From Streptomyces altiplanensis (GTDB taxonomy: Bacteria; Actinomycetota; Actinomycetes; Streptomycetales; Streptomycetaceae), in contig RHMC01000068.1 of assembly GCA_003719395.1 (NCBI GenBank), positions 1 to 35,750 on the forward strand: a stretch of 35,750 nt of DNA, in the 5' to 3' direction. Position 1 is the first letter of the stretch, and each line of letters starts with the position of its first letter. The position numbers and the translations under genes were made by a program. Shown piece after piece: positions 17,530 through 26,873 of this stretch. The notes beneath the pieces were generated by a model. That model saw only the letters and a list, made by a program, of their open reading frames with translations. It made no database searches and was not told the DNA's origin.

Positions 17530-18807
17530 ATGACCACGCGCAAGCAGGTCACCAGGACCACTGCCGCCACGCTCGCCGCGCTGCTCGCGCTGACGGCGGC
17601 CGGGTGCAGCTCGAAGGCGAAGGAAGGCGGCAAGGGCGGCGACAAGGCGGACGCCGGCGGGGTCAGGACCGGCCAGGGCGTCACGGACAAGACGATCAAG
17701 CTCGGTGCGCTGACCGACATGACCGGCGTCTACGCCTCGCTCGGCAAGAGCGTCACCCAGGCCCAGCAGCTGTACGTGAAGAAGACCAACGCCGACGGCG
17801 GCATCTGCGGCCGGAAGATCGAGCTCACGGTCCGCGACCACGGCTACGACCCGCAGAAGGCCGTCTCCGGCTACACCGAGCTGTCGCCGCAGGTCCTCGG
17901 CTTCGCCCAGTTCATCGGCTCGCCCTTCGTCGCCGCGGTCAAGCAGCGCATCGACGGCCAGGACAAGGGCCTCGTCATCCCGCAGGCCTGGTCCGCCTCG
18001 CTGCTCGGCAGTCCGTACGTCCGCGTCATCGGCAACACGTACGACGTCGAGACGATCAACGCGATCGACTTCCTGATGCGGGACAAGGGCGTCAGGAAGG
18101 GCGACCGGATCGGCCACGTCTACTTCGAGGGCGACTACGGCGAGAACGCGCTCGCCGGGTCGGAGTACGCGGCGGAACAGGCCGGGCTCACGATCGTCGA
18201 GCAGAAGATCAAGCCGACCGACAACGACATGACGGCCCAGGTCGCGGCGCTCAAGAAGGCCGGGGTCAAGGGCGTCGTCATCAGTGCGGGACCGCGCCAG
18301 GCCGCCTCGTTCGTCGGGGTCGCGGCGGCGGTCGGGCTCCGGGCGCCGATCATCGGCAACAACTCGGCGTTCTCCCCGCAACTGCTCGCGACCCAGGCCG
18401 GCCCCGCGCTGGAGAAGAGCTACTACGTGGCCTCGCCCAGCGAGCCGATCGGCACGGACACGCCGGACGCCGAGGAGCTCGTGGCGGACTACAGGGCGGC
18501 GTACCCGTCCGACGCCCTGGACAACGGCGTGGTGGCCGGCTGGACGGCGGCCTCGGCCTTCGGCGAGGCGCTGAAGAAGGCGTGCGCGTCCAAGGACCTG
18601 ACCCGGGAGGGCGTCGGCAAGGCCCTGCTGACGATCGACGCCTACGACTCCGGCTTCGGCACCACCCACGACTTCACCGACCCGAAGGCGCCCTCCTCGC
18701 GCGAGACGGTCATCCTCCAGCCGGACAAGAACGCGACCGGCGGCACGAAGGTGGTCCGCGAGGCGGAGGCGTCCCAGGCCGCCCGGAGCTACACCACGGG
18801 CGGCTGA
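17530..18807 (+). CDS. ABC importer substrate-binding lipoprotein, LivJ/LivK type
   Basis: A 425-residue extracytoplasmic binding protein. A lipoprotein signal ends in a TAAGC lipobox (Cys near residue 26) and a Lys/Gly-rich linker leads to the periplasmic-binding type-1 fold beginning VTDKTIKLGALTDMTGVYAS. Further family blocks are ELTVRDHGYDPQKAVSGYTE and GDYGENALAGSEYAAEQAG. Last gene of the importer operon; a hairpin follows 25 bases after the stop. The family covers amino acids, amides, urea and aromatic acids, and I cannot tell which this one binds. Confidence 0.9.
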   Translation: MTTRKQVTRTTAATLAALLALTAAGCSSKAKEGGKGGDKADAGGVRTGQGVTDKTIKLGALTDMTGVYASLGKSVTQAQQLYVKKTNADGGICGRKIELTVRDHGYDPQKAVSGYTELSPQVLGFAQFIGSPFVAAVKQRIDGQDKGLVIPQAWSASLLGSPYVRVIGNTYDVETINAIDFLMRDKGVRKGDRIGHVYFEGDYGENALAGSEYAAEQAGLTIVEQKIKPTDNDMTAQVAALKKAGVKGVVISAGPRQAASFVGVAAAVGLRAPIIGNNSAFSPQLLATQAGPALEKSYYVASPSEPIGTDTPDAEELVADYRAAYPSDALDNGVVAGWTAASAFGEALKKACASKDLTREGVGKALLTIDAYDSGFGTTHDFTDPKAPSSRETVILQPDKNATGGTKVVREAEASQAARSYTTGG

Positions 18808-18831
18808 CGGCCCCGCCGGCGGGAAACGGCC

Positions 18832-18864
18832 GAGGGCCCCGGAGGCATGTGCTCCGGGACCCTC
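18832..18864. terminator. Bidirectional hairpin between the importer operon and pssA
   Basis: Two 13-base arms (18832-18844 and 18852-18864) pair with a single mismatch around a 7-base loop, placed between the two convergent stop codons. Confidence 0.65.
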
Positions 18865-18881
18865 GCTACGTACGGTCACGC

Positions 18882-19736
18882 CTACGGCAGCTGCGCCGCA
18901 CGCGCCACGCGGCGGTTGTCGCGGAACGTGTTCACACGCCGCGCCGTCGCGAAGAGCGGGATCACCGCGCCCAGGACCACCTGGAGCGCGCAGCCGGTCG
19001 CCAGCAGGACCTGGCCGCCCGGGGCGTCGAACGCCCAGGCCGCCAGCAGACCCATCGCGCCCACGATCCAGGCGAGCATCGCCACCGCGAGGACGCCCCG
19101 CGGCTTCGGGTACTCGACCCGGCTCACCATCAGCCACGCGACGCCGACGATGGCGAGCAGCGTGGGGATGAAGGGGAGCTCCAGCAGCACGATCGAGACG
19201 ACCGTCAGCGCGCCGAAGGGGCTCGGCATGCCCTGGAACATGCCGTCCTTCATCGTCACGCAGGAGAATCTGGCGAGCCGCAGGACCACCGCCAGCAGCA
19301 CCACGATCGCTGCCAGCGCCGAAACCCGCTGGTGGGCGTCGTCCGCGACCATTCCGTACACCAGCACGAAATAGGCCGGGGCGAGCCCGAAGCTGATCAG
19401 GTCGGAGAGGTTGTCCAGCTCCGCGCCCATCGGCGAGCTGCGCAGCTTGCGCGCCACGAGCCCGTCGCAGAGGTCGAAGATCGCCGCGAGGAGCATCAGG
19501 ATCACGGCGGTCGCGGCGCTGTGCCGCGCCATGCCGGTCTCCTGGCTGCCCTGGAGGTGCGGGATGAGGATTCCGGTGGTGGTGAAGTACACCGCCATGA
19601 ATCCGCAGGTCGCGTTGCCGAGGGTGAGCGTGTCCGCTATCGACAGCCGCAGGGAGAGCGGCATGTCCTCGGCGTCGGTCTCCTCCTCGGCCTCGGGCAC
19701 CCAGCCGGCCTGTGTCTCGGAATCAGTCACGGTCAA
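18882..19736 (-). CDS. pssA: CDP-diacylglycerol--serine O-phosphatidyltransferase
   Basis: Membrane enzyme making phosphatidylserine from CDP-diacylglycerol and serine. The CDP-alcohol phosphotransferase motif is clear: DLCDGLVARKL followed by MGAELDNLSD, with all catalytic Asp residues. About seven hydrophobic segments fit the family fold. The TTG start at 19736 overlaps the end of psd by 14 bases; an in-frame ATG about 25 codons on (EDMPLSLRLS) is an alternative start, because the first residues are acidic and non-conserved. Together with psd it supplies phosphatidylethanolamine. Confidence 0.92.
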   Translation of the reverse strand: MTVTDSETQAGWVPEAEEETDAEDMPLSLRLSIADTLTLGNATCGFMAVYFTTTGILIPHLQGSQETGMARHSAATAVILMLLAAIFDLCDGLVARKLRSSPMGAELDNLSDLISFGLAPAYFVLVYGMVADDAHQRVSALAAIVVLLAVVLRLARFSCVTMKDGMFQGMPSPFGALTVVSIVLLELPFIPTLLAIVGVAWLMVSRVEYPKPRGVLAVAMLAWIVGAMGLLAAWAFDAPGGQVLLATGCALQVVLGAVIPLFATARRVNTFRDNRRVARAAQLP

Positions 19737-20378
19737 TGCGAGTCACCCCCGCGGTGGTGACCTGGCCGACCTCGACATCGGCCTCGACGCCTTCGGGAAG
19801 GTAGATGTCGACGCGCGAACCGAAGCGGATCAGGCCGATGCGCTCGCCCTGCTCGACCTTCGTGCCCTGCGGCACGTACGGGACGATGCGACGCGCGACC
19901 GCGCCGGCGATCTGCACCATCTCGATGTCACCGAGCTCGTGTCGAAGTGCCAGACAACGCGCTCGTTGTTCTCGCTCTCCTTGTTGAACGCCGGAACGAA
20001 CCCGCCGGGGATGTGCTCGACCGACGTCACCGTGCCCGCGAGGGGCGCGCGGTTCACGTGGACGTTGAGCGGGCTCATGAAGATCGCGACGCGAGTACGT
20101 CCGTCCTTCCACGGCATGATGCTCTGCACCACTCCGTCGGCCGGGGAGATGACCCGGCCCTGAGTGATCTCGCGCTCGGGATCGCGGAAGAACCACAGCA
20201 TGCCCGCCGCGAGCGCGGTGGTGGGCACGGCGACGGCGGCCCAGCGGCCGGACTTGCGGGCCCGGGCGAGGCTGAGCGCCGCGGTGGCGACGGTCGGCAG
20301 AAGCCACGGCGATGCTCCGCGAGCAAGGCGTCCCTGGAGGAGGCCGTCGCGTGATGCAGAGGTTTGGCTGTGGGGCAT
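19723..20378 (-). CDS. psd: Phosphatidylserine decarboxylase, short type (frame-disrupted)
   Basis: Pyruvoyl enzyme converting phosphatidylserine to phosphatidylethanolamine. It is the short actinobacterial/archaeal form of 218 residues after restoring one base lost near 19943. It has an N-terminal membrane segment (VAVPTTALAAGMLWFFRDPE), the conserved VISPADGVVQSI and FMSPLNVHVNRAP, and the self-cleavage site Gly-Ser in RFGSRVDIYLP. The ATG at 20378 has GAAGG seven bases upstream. It overlaps pssA. The single break in an important lipid gene argues for a sequence error. The 170 bp before it, after the acyl-CoA dehydrogenase gene, hold a small hairpin and room for a separate promoter. Confidence 0.92.
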
Positions 20379-20531
20379 GGATGACCTTCGTAGCGGATGA
20401 TGCCGCGCTGGCAACAGGGGGACGGCGGCTTACCGGCGATGGTAGCGGTTGCGGGGCGCAACTGGGCAAGCCAGAAGACGAGTCGGAGGCCTGAAGACGA
20501 TGACAGGGTGTGATCTTTTTCGCGGCGTTTT

Positions 20532-20545
20532 CCCCTCGAAAGGGG
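20532..20545 (-). terminator. Small hairpin just after the acyl-CoA dehydrogenase stop
   Basis: A CCCCT/AGGGG stem with a four-base loop (TTCG on the minus strand) only 3 bases past the stop. It is a weak terminator or an mRNA 3' stabiliser that partly separates the acyl-CoA block from psd. Confidence 0.4.
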
Positions 20546-20548
20546 CAA

Positions 20549-21754
20549 TCAGCCCTGCAATCGGTACTCTTCGAGGAGTCGCCGACCGATGATCATTTTC
20601 TGGATCTCGGCGGTACCTTCACCGATGAGCAGCATCGGCGCCTCGCGGTAGAGACGCTCGATCTCGTACTCCTTCGAGAACCCGTAGCCACCGTGGATAC
20701 GGAAGGCGTCCTCGACGACTTCCTTGCAGTACTCGGAGGCGAGGTACTTCGCCATCCCTGCCTCTAGGTCGTTTCGTTCCCCGGAGTCCTTTTTGCGTGC
20801 TGCATTCACCATCATGGCATGGGCGGCCTCGACCTTGGTAGCCATCTCGGCCAGCTTGAACTGAATCGCCTGGTGCTGGGCGATCGGCTTGCCGAAAGTC
20901 TGACGTTGCTGGGCATACGAGACGCCCAGCTCGAACGCACGTTGCGCGACACCGCAACCACGCGCCGCCACATTGACGCGGCCGACCTCGACGCCGTCCA
21001 TCATTTGGTAAAACCCTCGGCCGGTTGTCCCACCGAGTACACGATTGGCCGGAATGCGCAGTCCGTCCATGATCAGTTCGGTGGTGTCGACGCCCTTGTA
21101 GCCCATCTTGTCGATCTTCCCGGGGATGGTCAGGCCCGGACGGACCTCGCCGAAGCCCGGTTCCTTCTCCACCAGGAAGGTCGTCATCTGCTTGTGCGGG
21201 GCCGTGCCCTCGGGGAGACCCTCGTCACTGCGGCACAGCACCGCGACGAGCGTGGACGAGCCGCCGTTCGTCAGCCACATCTTCTGGCCGTCCAGGACGT
21301 ACTCGTCACCGTCCTTCACGCCCTTGGACGTGATGGCCGACACGTCGGAGCCGAGCGCCGGCTCCGACATCGAGAACGCGCCGCGCACCTCACCCAGCGC
21401 CATGCGCGGCAGGAACGTGTCCTTCTGCTCCTGGGTGCCGTGCTGCTTGAGCATGTACGCCACGATGAAGTGCGTGTTGATGATCCCGGAGACGCTCATC
21501 CAGCCACGGGCTATCTCCTCCACGCACAGCGCGTAGGTGAGAAGGGACTCGCCCAGACCCCCGTACTCCTCGGGGATCATCAGCCCGAACAGGCCGAGCT
21601 CCTTGAGACCCTCGACGATCTCCGTCGGGTACTCGTCGCGGTGCTCCAGCTCGGTCGCGACAGGGATGATCTCCTTGTCGACGAAGTTCCTGACGGTGGC
21701 CAGGATCTCCTGCTGGATGTCGGTCAGACCGGCGGTCTGGGCGAGACGGGCCAT
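20549..21754 (-). CDS. Acyl-CoA dehydrogenase, probable methylsuccinyl-CoA dehydrogenase
   Basis: FAD-dependent acyl-CoA dehydrogenase of 401 residues. Family features: GAFSMSEPALGSDVSAI, the FAD-binding MWLTNGG, QRQTFGKPIAQHQAIQFKLA, RIHGGYGFSKEYEIERLYRE and the C-terminal IGEGTAEIQKMIIGR, whose Glu is at the usual catalytic-base position. As the fifth gene of a block with ccr, ethylmalonyl-CoA mutase, MaoC hydratase and a malyl-CoA-type lyase, the likely substrate is (2S)-methylsuccinyl-CoA, giving mesaconyl-CoA. The family is certain; the substrate is inferred from context. It lies 27 bases after the MaoC gene. Confidence 0.9.
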   Translation of the reverse strand: MARLAQTAGLTDIQQEILATVRNFVDKEIIPVATELEHRDEYPTEIVEGLKELGLFGLMIPEEYGGLGESLLTYALCVEEIARGWMSVSGIINTHFIVAYMLKQHGTQEQKDTFLPRMALGEVRGAFSMSEPALGSDVSAITSKGVKDGDEYVLDGQKMWLTNGGSSTLVAVLCRSDEGLPEGTAPHKQMTTFLVEKEPGFGEVRPGLTIPGKIDKMGYKGVDTTELIMDGLRIPANRVLGGTTGRGFYQMMDGVEVGRVNVAARGCGVAQRAFELGVSYAQQRQTFGKPIAQHQAIQFKLAEMATKVEAAHAMMVNAARKKDSGERNDLEAGMAKYLASEYCKEVVEDAFRIHGGYGFSKEYEIERLYREAPMLLIGEGTAEIQKMIIGRRLLEEYRLQG

Positions 21755-21781
21755 GGCTGCTTCTCCTGCGTCTTCACGTGG

Positions 21782-22285
21782 TCAGTTGGATGCTGTCGGG
21801 CGGCCGGGCTGCTCGCCGCCGCGCTCCTTGATGTACGTCTCGGTCGGGACCATCACCTTGCGCCGGAACACGCAGACGACGGTGCCGTCCTGCTTGTAGC
21901 CCTTCGTCTCGACGTAGACGATCCCGCGGTCGCTCTTGGACTTCGACGGCGTCTTGTCGAGGACGGTCGTCTCGCCGTAGATCGTGTCGCCGTGGAAGGT
22001 CGGCGCGATGTGCCTGAGCGACTCGACCTCCAGGTTGGCGATGGCCTTCCCGGAGACGTCCGGCACCGACATGCCGAGCAGCAGCGAGTAGACGTAGTTG
22101 CCGACGACGACGTTCTTGCCGAAGTCGGTCGTCTTCTCGGCGTAATTGCTGTCCATGTGCAGCGGGTGGTGGTTCATGGTGAGGAGGCAGAAGAGGTGGT
22201 CGTCGTACTCCGTGACCGTCTTCCCGGGCCAGTGCTTGTAGACGGCACCGACCTCGAACTCCTCGTACGTGCGTCCGAACTGCAT
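21782..22285 (-). CDS. MaoC-family hydratase, probable mesaconyl-CoA hydratase
   Basis: A single hot-dog-fold protein of 167 residues with the MaoC hydratase pattern, including HPLHMDSNYAEKTTDFGKNV, where the Asp and His of the R-hydratase motif are expected. In the ethylmalonyl-CoA pathway a MaoC enzyme hydrates mesaconyl-CoA to beta-methylmalyl-CoA, and the order between the dehydrogenase and lyase genes fits that step. It starts two bases after the lyase stop. Confidence 0.88.
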   Translation of the reverse strand: MQFGRTYEEFEVGAVYKHWPGKTVTEYDDHLFCLLTMNHHPLHMDSNYAEKTTDFGKNVVVGNYVYSLLLGMSVPDVSGKAIANLEVESLRHIAPTFHGDTIYGETTVLDKTPSKSKSDRGIVYVETKGYKQDGTVVCVFRRKVMVPTETYIKERGGEQPGRPTASN

Positions 22286-22287
22286 GG

Positions 22288-23262
22288 TCAGGCCTCCGGG
22301 GCTTCGAACTTGGAGGTGCGCTGCATGCCGGCCGCGCGTCCCTTGCCGGAGATGACCAGCGCCATCTTGCGGCTGGCCTCGTCGATCATCTCGTCGCCGA
22401 GCATCGCGGAGCCCTTCTTGCCGCCCGCCTCGGACGTGCACCACTCGTACGCGTCGAGAATCATCTCGGCGTGGTCGTAGTCCTCCTGCGAGGGCGAGAA
22501 CACCTCGTTGGCCGCGTCGACCTGACCGGGGTGCAGCACCCACTTGCCGTCGAAGCCCAGCGCCGCCGCACGGCCCGCGACCTCGCGGTACGCGTCCACG
22601 TCGCGGATCTGGAGGAACGGGCCGTCGATCGCCTGGAGGTCGTGCGTACGGGCCGCCATCAGGATGCGCATCAGGATGTAGTGGTAGGCGTCGGCGCCGT
22701 AGCCGGGCGGCTGCATGCCGACAACCAGCGTCTTCATGTTGATCGACGCCATGAAGTCGGCCGGGCCGAAGATGATCGTCTCCAGGCGCGGCGAGGCGGC
22801 GGCGATCTCGTCGACGTTCACCAGGCCCTTGGCGTTCTCGATCTGCGCCTCGATGCCGATCCTGCCGACCTCGAAGCCCATCGTCTTCTCGATCTGGGTG
22901 AGGAGGAGGTCGAGCGCGACGACCTGCTGGGCGTCCTGGACCTTCGGCAGCATGATGCAGTCGAGGTTCGGGCCCGCGCCCTCGACGACCGTGATGACAT
23001 CGCGGTACGTCCAGTGGGTCGTCCAGTCGTTGACCCGCACGACCCGGGTCTTGCCCGTCCAGTCGCCGTTGTTCAGCGCGTCGACGATGGTGTGCCGGGC
23101 GCCCTCCTTGGCGAGCGGCGCGCACGCGTCCTCCAGGTCCAGGAAGACCTGGTCGGCCGGCAGGCCCTGGGCCTTCTCCAGGAAGCGCGGGTTCGAGCCG
23201 GGCACGGCGAGGCAGGAGCGGCGCGGGCGCAGGCGGTTGACGGCGGGCGTGGGCGTGGTCAT
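22288..23262 (-). CDS. HpcH/HpaI (CitE-like) CoA-ester lyase, probable malyl-/methylmalyl-CoA lyase
   Basis: A Mg-dependent TIM-barrel lyase of 324 residues. Characteristic blocks: RRSCLAVPGSNPRFLEKA, DQVFLDLEDACAPLAKEGAR, the acidic metal region GIEAQIENAKGLVNVDEI, IIFGPADFMASI and GFDGKWVLHPGQVDAANEVF. In the pathway it would split beta-methylmalyl-CoA into glyoxylate and propionyl-CoA. It overlaps the mutase gene by four bases (ATGA). The frame is intact. Confidence 0.9.
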   Translation of the reverse strand: MTTPTPAVNRLRPRRSCLAVPGSNPRFLEKAQGLPADQVFLDLEDACAPLAKEGARHTIVDALNNGDWTGKTRVVRVNDWTTHWTYRDVITVVEGAGPNLDCIMLPKVQDAQQVVALDLLLTQIEKTMGFEVGRIGIEAQIENAKGLVNVDEIAAASPRLETIIFGPADFMASINMKTLVVGMQPPGYGADAYHYILMRILMAARTHDLQAIDGPFLQIRDVDAYREVAGRAAALGFDGKWVLHPGQVDAANEVFSPSQEDYDHAEMILDAYEWCTSEAGGKKGSAMLGDEMIDEASRKMALVISGKGRAAGMQRTSKFEAPEA

Positions 23263-25271
23263 GCGGAGACCTCCAGGGGGTCGAGCTTGTTCGCTGTGCG
23301 GATCTCGTCGACGATACGGCCGATGATCTCCGTGATCCCGAAGTCCTTCGGGGTGAAAACCGCGGCCACTCCGGCAGCACGCAGCGCCTCGGCGTCCGCC
23401 GGCGGGATGATCCCGCCCGCGATCACCGGAATGTCGGTGGCGCCGGCCTCCCGGAGCCGTACCAGCACATCGGGCACCAGCTCGGCGTGCGAGCCGGACA
23501 GGATGGACAGACCGACGCAGTGCACGTCCTCGGCGAGGGCGGCGCTCACGATCTGCTCGGGGGTGAGCCGGATGCCCTGGTAGACCACCTCGAAGCCCGC
23601 GTCGCGGGCCCGTACGGCGATCTGCTCGGCGCCGTTGGAGTGGCCGTCCAGGCCGGGTTTGCCGACCAGCAGGCGCAGCCTTCCCGAGCCGAGCTCGTCG
23701 GCCGTACGGGCCACCTTCTCCCGTACGTACGCGAGCGGGGTGCCCGCCTCGGCGGTGACCGCGACCGGGGCGCTGCTCACGCCCGTCGGCGCGCGGAACT
23801 CGCCGAAGACGTCCCGCAGCGCCCAGGACCACTCGCCGGTGGTGACGCCCGCGCGGGCGCACTCGACCGTGGGGCCCATCAGGTTCTCGGTACCGGCCGC
23901 GGCCTTCTTGAGGGCCGCCAGGGCCTCGGACGCGCGCGCCTCGTCGCGGTTGTCGCGCCATTCGTGGAGCTTGGCGACGACGCGGGCCTCGTTGGCCGGG
24001 TCGACCGTCATGATCGCGCCGTCCAGGTCCGCGGTGAGCGGGCTGGGCGCGGTCGACTCGTAGCAGTTGACGCCGACGATCTTCTCCTCGCCCGACTCGA
24101 TGCGGGCGCGGCGCTCCGCGTGCGAGGAGACCAGCTGCGACTTGAGGTAGCCGGACTCGACGGCCGCCATCGCGCCGCCCATCTCCGCGATGCGGTCCAT
24201 CTCGGCGAAGGACTCGGCGACGAGCGCCTCCACCTTGGCCTCGATGACGTGCGACCCGGCGAAGATGTCCTCGTACTCCAGCAGGTCGCTCTCCAGGGCG
24301 AGCACCTGCTGGATGCGCAGCGACCACTGCTGGTCCCAGGGCCGGGGAAGTCCCAGCGCCTCGTTCCAGGCGGGGAGCTGCACGGCGCGGGCGCGGGCGT
24401 CCTTGGAGAGGGTGACGGCCAGCATCTCCAGGACGATGCGCTGGACGTTGTTCTCCGGCTGTGCCTCGGTCAGGCCGAGGGAGTTGACCTGCACGCCGTA
24501 GCGGAAGCGGCGCTGCTTGGCGTCCTCGATGCCGTACCGCTCGCGCGTGACCTTGTCCCAGATGCGGCCGAAGGCGCGCATCTTGCACATCTCCTCGACG
24601 AAGCGGACGCCCGCGTTGACGAAGAAGGAGATGCGGGCGACGACGTCCCCGAACTTCTCCGGCTCCACCTGGCCGCTGTCCCGTACGGCGTCGAGGACGG
24701 CGATGGCCGTGCTCATCGCGTACGCGATCTCCTGGACCGGCGTGGCGCCGGCCTCCTGGAGGTGGTAGCTGCAGATGTTGATCGGGTTCCACTTGGGGAT
24801 GTGGTTCACCGTGTAGGTGATCATGTCCGTCGTCAGGCGCAGGCTCGGCACCGGCGGGAAGACGTGCGTCCCGCGCGACAGGTACTCCTTGACGATGTCG
24901 TTCTGCGTCGTCCCCTGGAGCCTGGTGATGTCGGCGCCCTGCTCCTCCGCGACCACCTGGTACATCGCCAGCAGCCACATGGCGGTGGCGTTGATGGTCA
25001 TGGAGGTGTTCATCTGCTCCAGGGGGATGTCCTGGAACAGCCGCCGCATGTCACCGAGGTGGGACACCGGGACCCCGACCCGGCCGACCTCGCCGCGGGC
25101 GAGGATGTGGTCGGGGTCGTAGCCGGTCTGCGTCGGAAGGTCGAACGCGACCGACAGGCCGGTCTGGCCCTTGGCGAGGTTGTTGCGGTACAGCTCGTTG
25201 GACGCCTCGGCGGTCGAGTGACCGGCGTACGTCCGCATGAGCCAGGGCCGGTCCTTCCGACGCTCACTCAT
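23259..25271 (-). CDS. ecm: Ethylmalonyl-CoA mutase (B12-dependent)
   Basis: Adenosylcobalamin-dependent acyl-CoA mutase, 670 residues. The catalytic barrel begins YAGHSTAEASNELYRNNLAKG and SVAFDLPTQTGYDPDH. The C-terminal B12 domain has DGHSNGAEQ (the D-x-H-x-x-G base-off motif), GLSILSGSH and AGGIIPPAD. The single-chain form with its own B12 domain, next to ccr, marks it as ethylmalonyl-CoA mutase (MeaA-like), converting ethylmalonyl-CoA to methylsuccinyl-CoA. A related isobutyryl- or methylmalonyl-CoA mutase is less likely. The start overlaps the ccr stop (TGATG). Confidence 0.92.
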   Translation of the reverse strand: MSERRKDRPWLMRTYAGHSTAEASNELYRNNLAKGQTGLSVAFDLPTQTGYDPDHILARGEVGRVGVPVSHLGDMRRLFQDIPLEQMNTSMTINATAMWLLAMYQVVAEEQGADITRLQGTTQNDIVKEYLSRGTHVFPPVPSLRLTTDMITYTVNHIPKWNPINICSYHLQEAGATPVQEIAYAMSTAIAVLDAVRDSGQVEPEKFGDVVARISFFVNAGVRFVEEMCKMRAFGRIWDKVTRERYGIEDAKQRRFRYGVQVNSLGLTEAQPENNVQRIVLEMLAVTLSKDARARAVQLPAWNEALGLPRPWDQQWSLRIQQVLALESDLLEYEDIFAGSHVIEAKVEALVAESFAEMDRIAEMGGAMAAVESGYLKSQLVSSHAERRARIESGEEKIVGVNCYESTAPSPLTADLDGAIMTVDPANEARVVAKLHEWRDNRDEARASEALAALKKAAAGTENLMGPTVECARAGVTTGEWSWALRDVFGEFRAPTGVSSAPVAVTAEAGTPLAYVREKVARTADELGSGRLRLLVGKPGLDGHSNGAEQIAVRARDAGFEVVYQGIRLTPEQIVSAALAEDVHCVGLSILSGSHAELVPDVLVRLREAGATDIPVIAGGIIPPADAEALRAAGVAAVFTPKDFGITEIIGRIVDEIRTANKLDPLEVSA

Positions 25272-26608
25272 CAGACGTCCCGGAAGCGGTTGATCGCGTC
25301 GATGTGCTGCTCGCGCAGCTCGTGGTCGCGGACGCCGAGGCCCTCGCGGGGCGCCAGGGCCAGCACACCGACCTTGCCCTGGTGCAGGTTGCGGTGGACG
25401 TCGTACGCCGCCTGGCCGGTGTCCTCCAGGGAGTACACCTTCGACAGGGTGGGGTGGATCTTGCCCTTGGCGATCAGGCGGTTGGCCTCCCACGCCTCGC
25501 GGTAGTTCGCGAAGTGCGAGCCGATGATGCGCTTCAGCGACATCCACAGGTAGCGGTTGTCGTACTCGTGCATGTAGCCCGAGGTCGAGGCGCAGGTGGT
25601 GATCGTGCCGCCCTTGCGGGTGACGTACACGGACGCGCCGAAGGTCTCGCGGCCGGGGTGCTCGAAGACGATGTCGATGTCCTCGCCGCCGGTGAGCTCG
25701 CGGATGCGCTTGCCGAAGCGCTTCCACTCCTTGGGGTCCTGGGTGCGCTCGTCCTTCCAGAACTTGTAGCCCTCGGCGTTGCGGTCGATGATCGCCTCGG
25801 CGCCCATCGCGCGGCAGATGTCCGCCTTCTGGTCGCTGGAGACGACACAGATCGGGTTGGCGCCGCCGGCCAGCGCGAACTGGGTGGCGTACGAACCGAG
25901 TCCGCCGCTCGCGCCCCAGATCAGCACGTTGTCGCCCTGCTTCATGCCGGCGCCGTTGCGCGAGACGAGCTGGCGGTACGCCGTCGAGTTGACCAGGCCG
26001 GGGGCCGCCGCCTCCTCCCAGCTGAGGTGGTCCGGCTTGGGCATCAGCTGGTTGGACTTGACGAGTGCGATCTCCGCCAGGCCGCCGAAGTTGGTCTCGA
26101 AGCCCCAGATGCGCTGTTCGGGGTCGAGCATCGTGTCGTTGTGGCCGTCGGAGGACTCCAGCTCGACGGACAGGCAGTGCGCGACGACCTCGTCGCCGGG
26201 CTTCCAGGCGTTCACGCCGGGGCCGGTGCGCAGGACGACGCCCGCGAGGTCGGAGCCGATGACGTGGTACGGGAGGTCGTGGCGCTTGCTCAGGTCGCTG
26301 AGCTTGCCGTACCGCTCCAGGAAGCCGAAGGTCGAGACCGGCTCGAAGATCGAGGTCCAGACGGAGTTGTAGTTGACCGAGCTGGCCATGACCGCCACCA
26401 GGGCCTCGCCCGGACCGAGCTCGGGCACCGGCACGTCCTCCACGTGGAGGGACTTGCGGGGGTCCTTGTCGCGGCTGGCGACGCCGGCGAACATCTCGGC
26501 CTCGTCCTTGTGCACGGTCACCGCGCGGTACGACTCGGGGACGGACAGGGCCGCGAAATCTGCGGCGGAGCTGTCCTGCGACTGGATCGCGTCCAGGATT
26601 TCCTTCAC
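25271..26608 (-). CDS. ccr: Crotonyl-CoA carboxylase/reductase
   Basis: NADPH-dependent reductive carboxylation of crotonyl-CoA to (2S)-ethylmalonyl-CoA; 445 residues, a medium-chain dehydrogenase fold. Conserved segments include VNYNSVWTSIFEPVSTFGFL, HVIGSDLAGVVLRTGPGV, the nucleotide-binding WGASGGLGSYATQFALAGG, FEHPGRETFGASV and GSHFANYREAWEANRL. The GTG start has GGAGG seven bases before it. It is the first gene of the ethylmalonyl-CoA block, which also feeds ethylmalonyl- and methylmalonyl-CoA extender units to polyketide synthesis. A probable promoter near 26890 implies a leader of about 260 bases. Confidence 0.97.
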   Translation of the reverse strand: MKEILDAIQSQDSSAADFAALSVPESYRAVTVHKDEAEMFAGVASRDKDPRKSLHVEDVPVPELGPGEALVAVMASSVNYNSVWTSIFEPVSTFGFLERYGKLSDLSKRHDLPYHVIGSDLAGVVLRTGPGVNAWKPGDEVVAHCLSVELESSDGHNDTMLDPEQRIWGFETNFGGLAEIALVKSNQLMPKPDHLSWEEAAAPGLVNSTAYRQLVSRNGAGMKQGDNVLIWGASGGLGSYATQFALAGGANPICVVSSDQKADICRAMGAEAIIDRNAEGYKFWKDERTQDPKEWKRFGKRIRELTGGEDIDIVFEHPGRETFGASVYVTRKGGTITTCASTSGYMHEYDNRYLWMSLKRIIGSHFANYREAWEANRLIAKGKIHPTLSKVYSLEDTGQAAYDVHRNLHQGKVGVLALAPREGLGVRDHELREQHIDAINRFRDV

Positions 26609-26631
26609 GGGGGGCCTCCGGCGAATGGGGT

Positions 26632-26666
26632 CTCCCCTGCTCGAGCGCAGTCGAGGGCTGGGGGAG
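26632..26666. repeat. Intergenic hairpin element in the ccr leader
   Basis: Outer arms CTCCCC (26632-26637) and GGGGAG (26661-26666) enclose inner arms CTCGA and TCGAG, forming a bulged hairpin 24 bp before the ccr start. I recognise its general form (CTCGA-GCGCAG-TCGAG with flanking C and G runs) as a short intergenic repeat seen in many Streptomyces genomes. It would fold in the ccr leader RNA. Confidence 0.5.
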
Positions 26667-26873
26667 GTGTGGTCTGACTACAACGCTTTGAGGGGAAACG
26701 TCGGGGTGCTGCTGTGGAGGTGTGCCGTCGGTTCGGCGGTGGTGCGGGTTTTCGGCAGCGCGGGTAGCGCGGGAGGTTGCCTGTGACGCAGGCGTCCGGG
26801 CGCGCAGGCACATGGCTTGCGGGGACAGCCGGCGTACGGGAGATCACTGCACGCCGGCCGCCCGGACGACATC

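Noticed and set aside
17415..19760. A 781-codon plus-strand open frame across the binding-protein gene and antisense to pssA
   Set aside because: Both underlying genes are well supported in other frames, and this frame has no recognisable domain.
26609..26870. Possible cobalamin riboswitch in the ccr leader
   Set aside because: I could not find the conserved B12-box sequence; only general hairpins are present.
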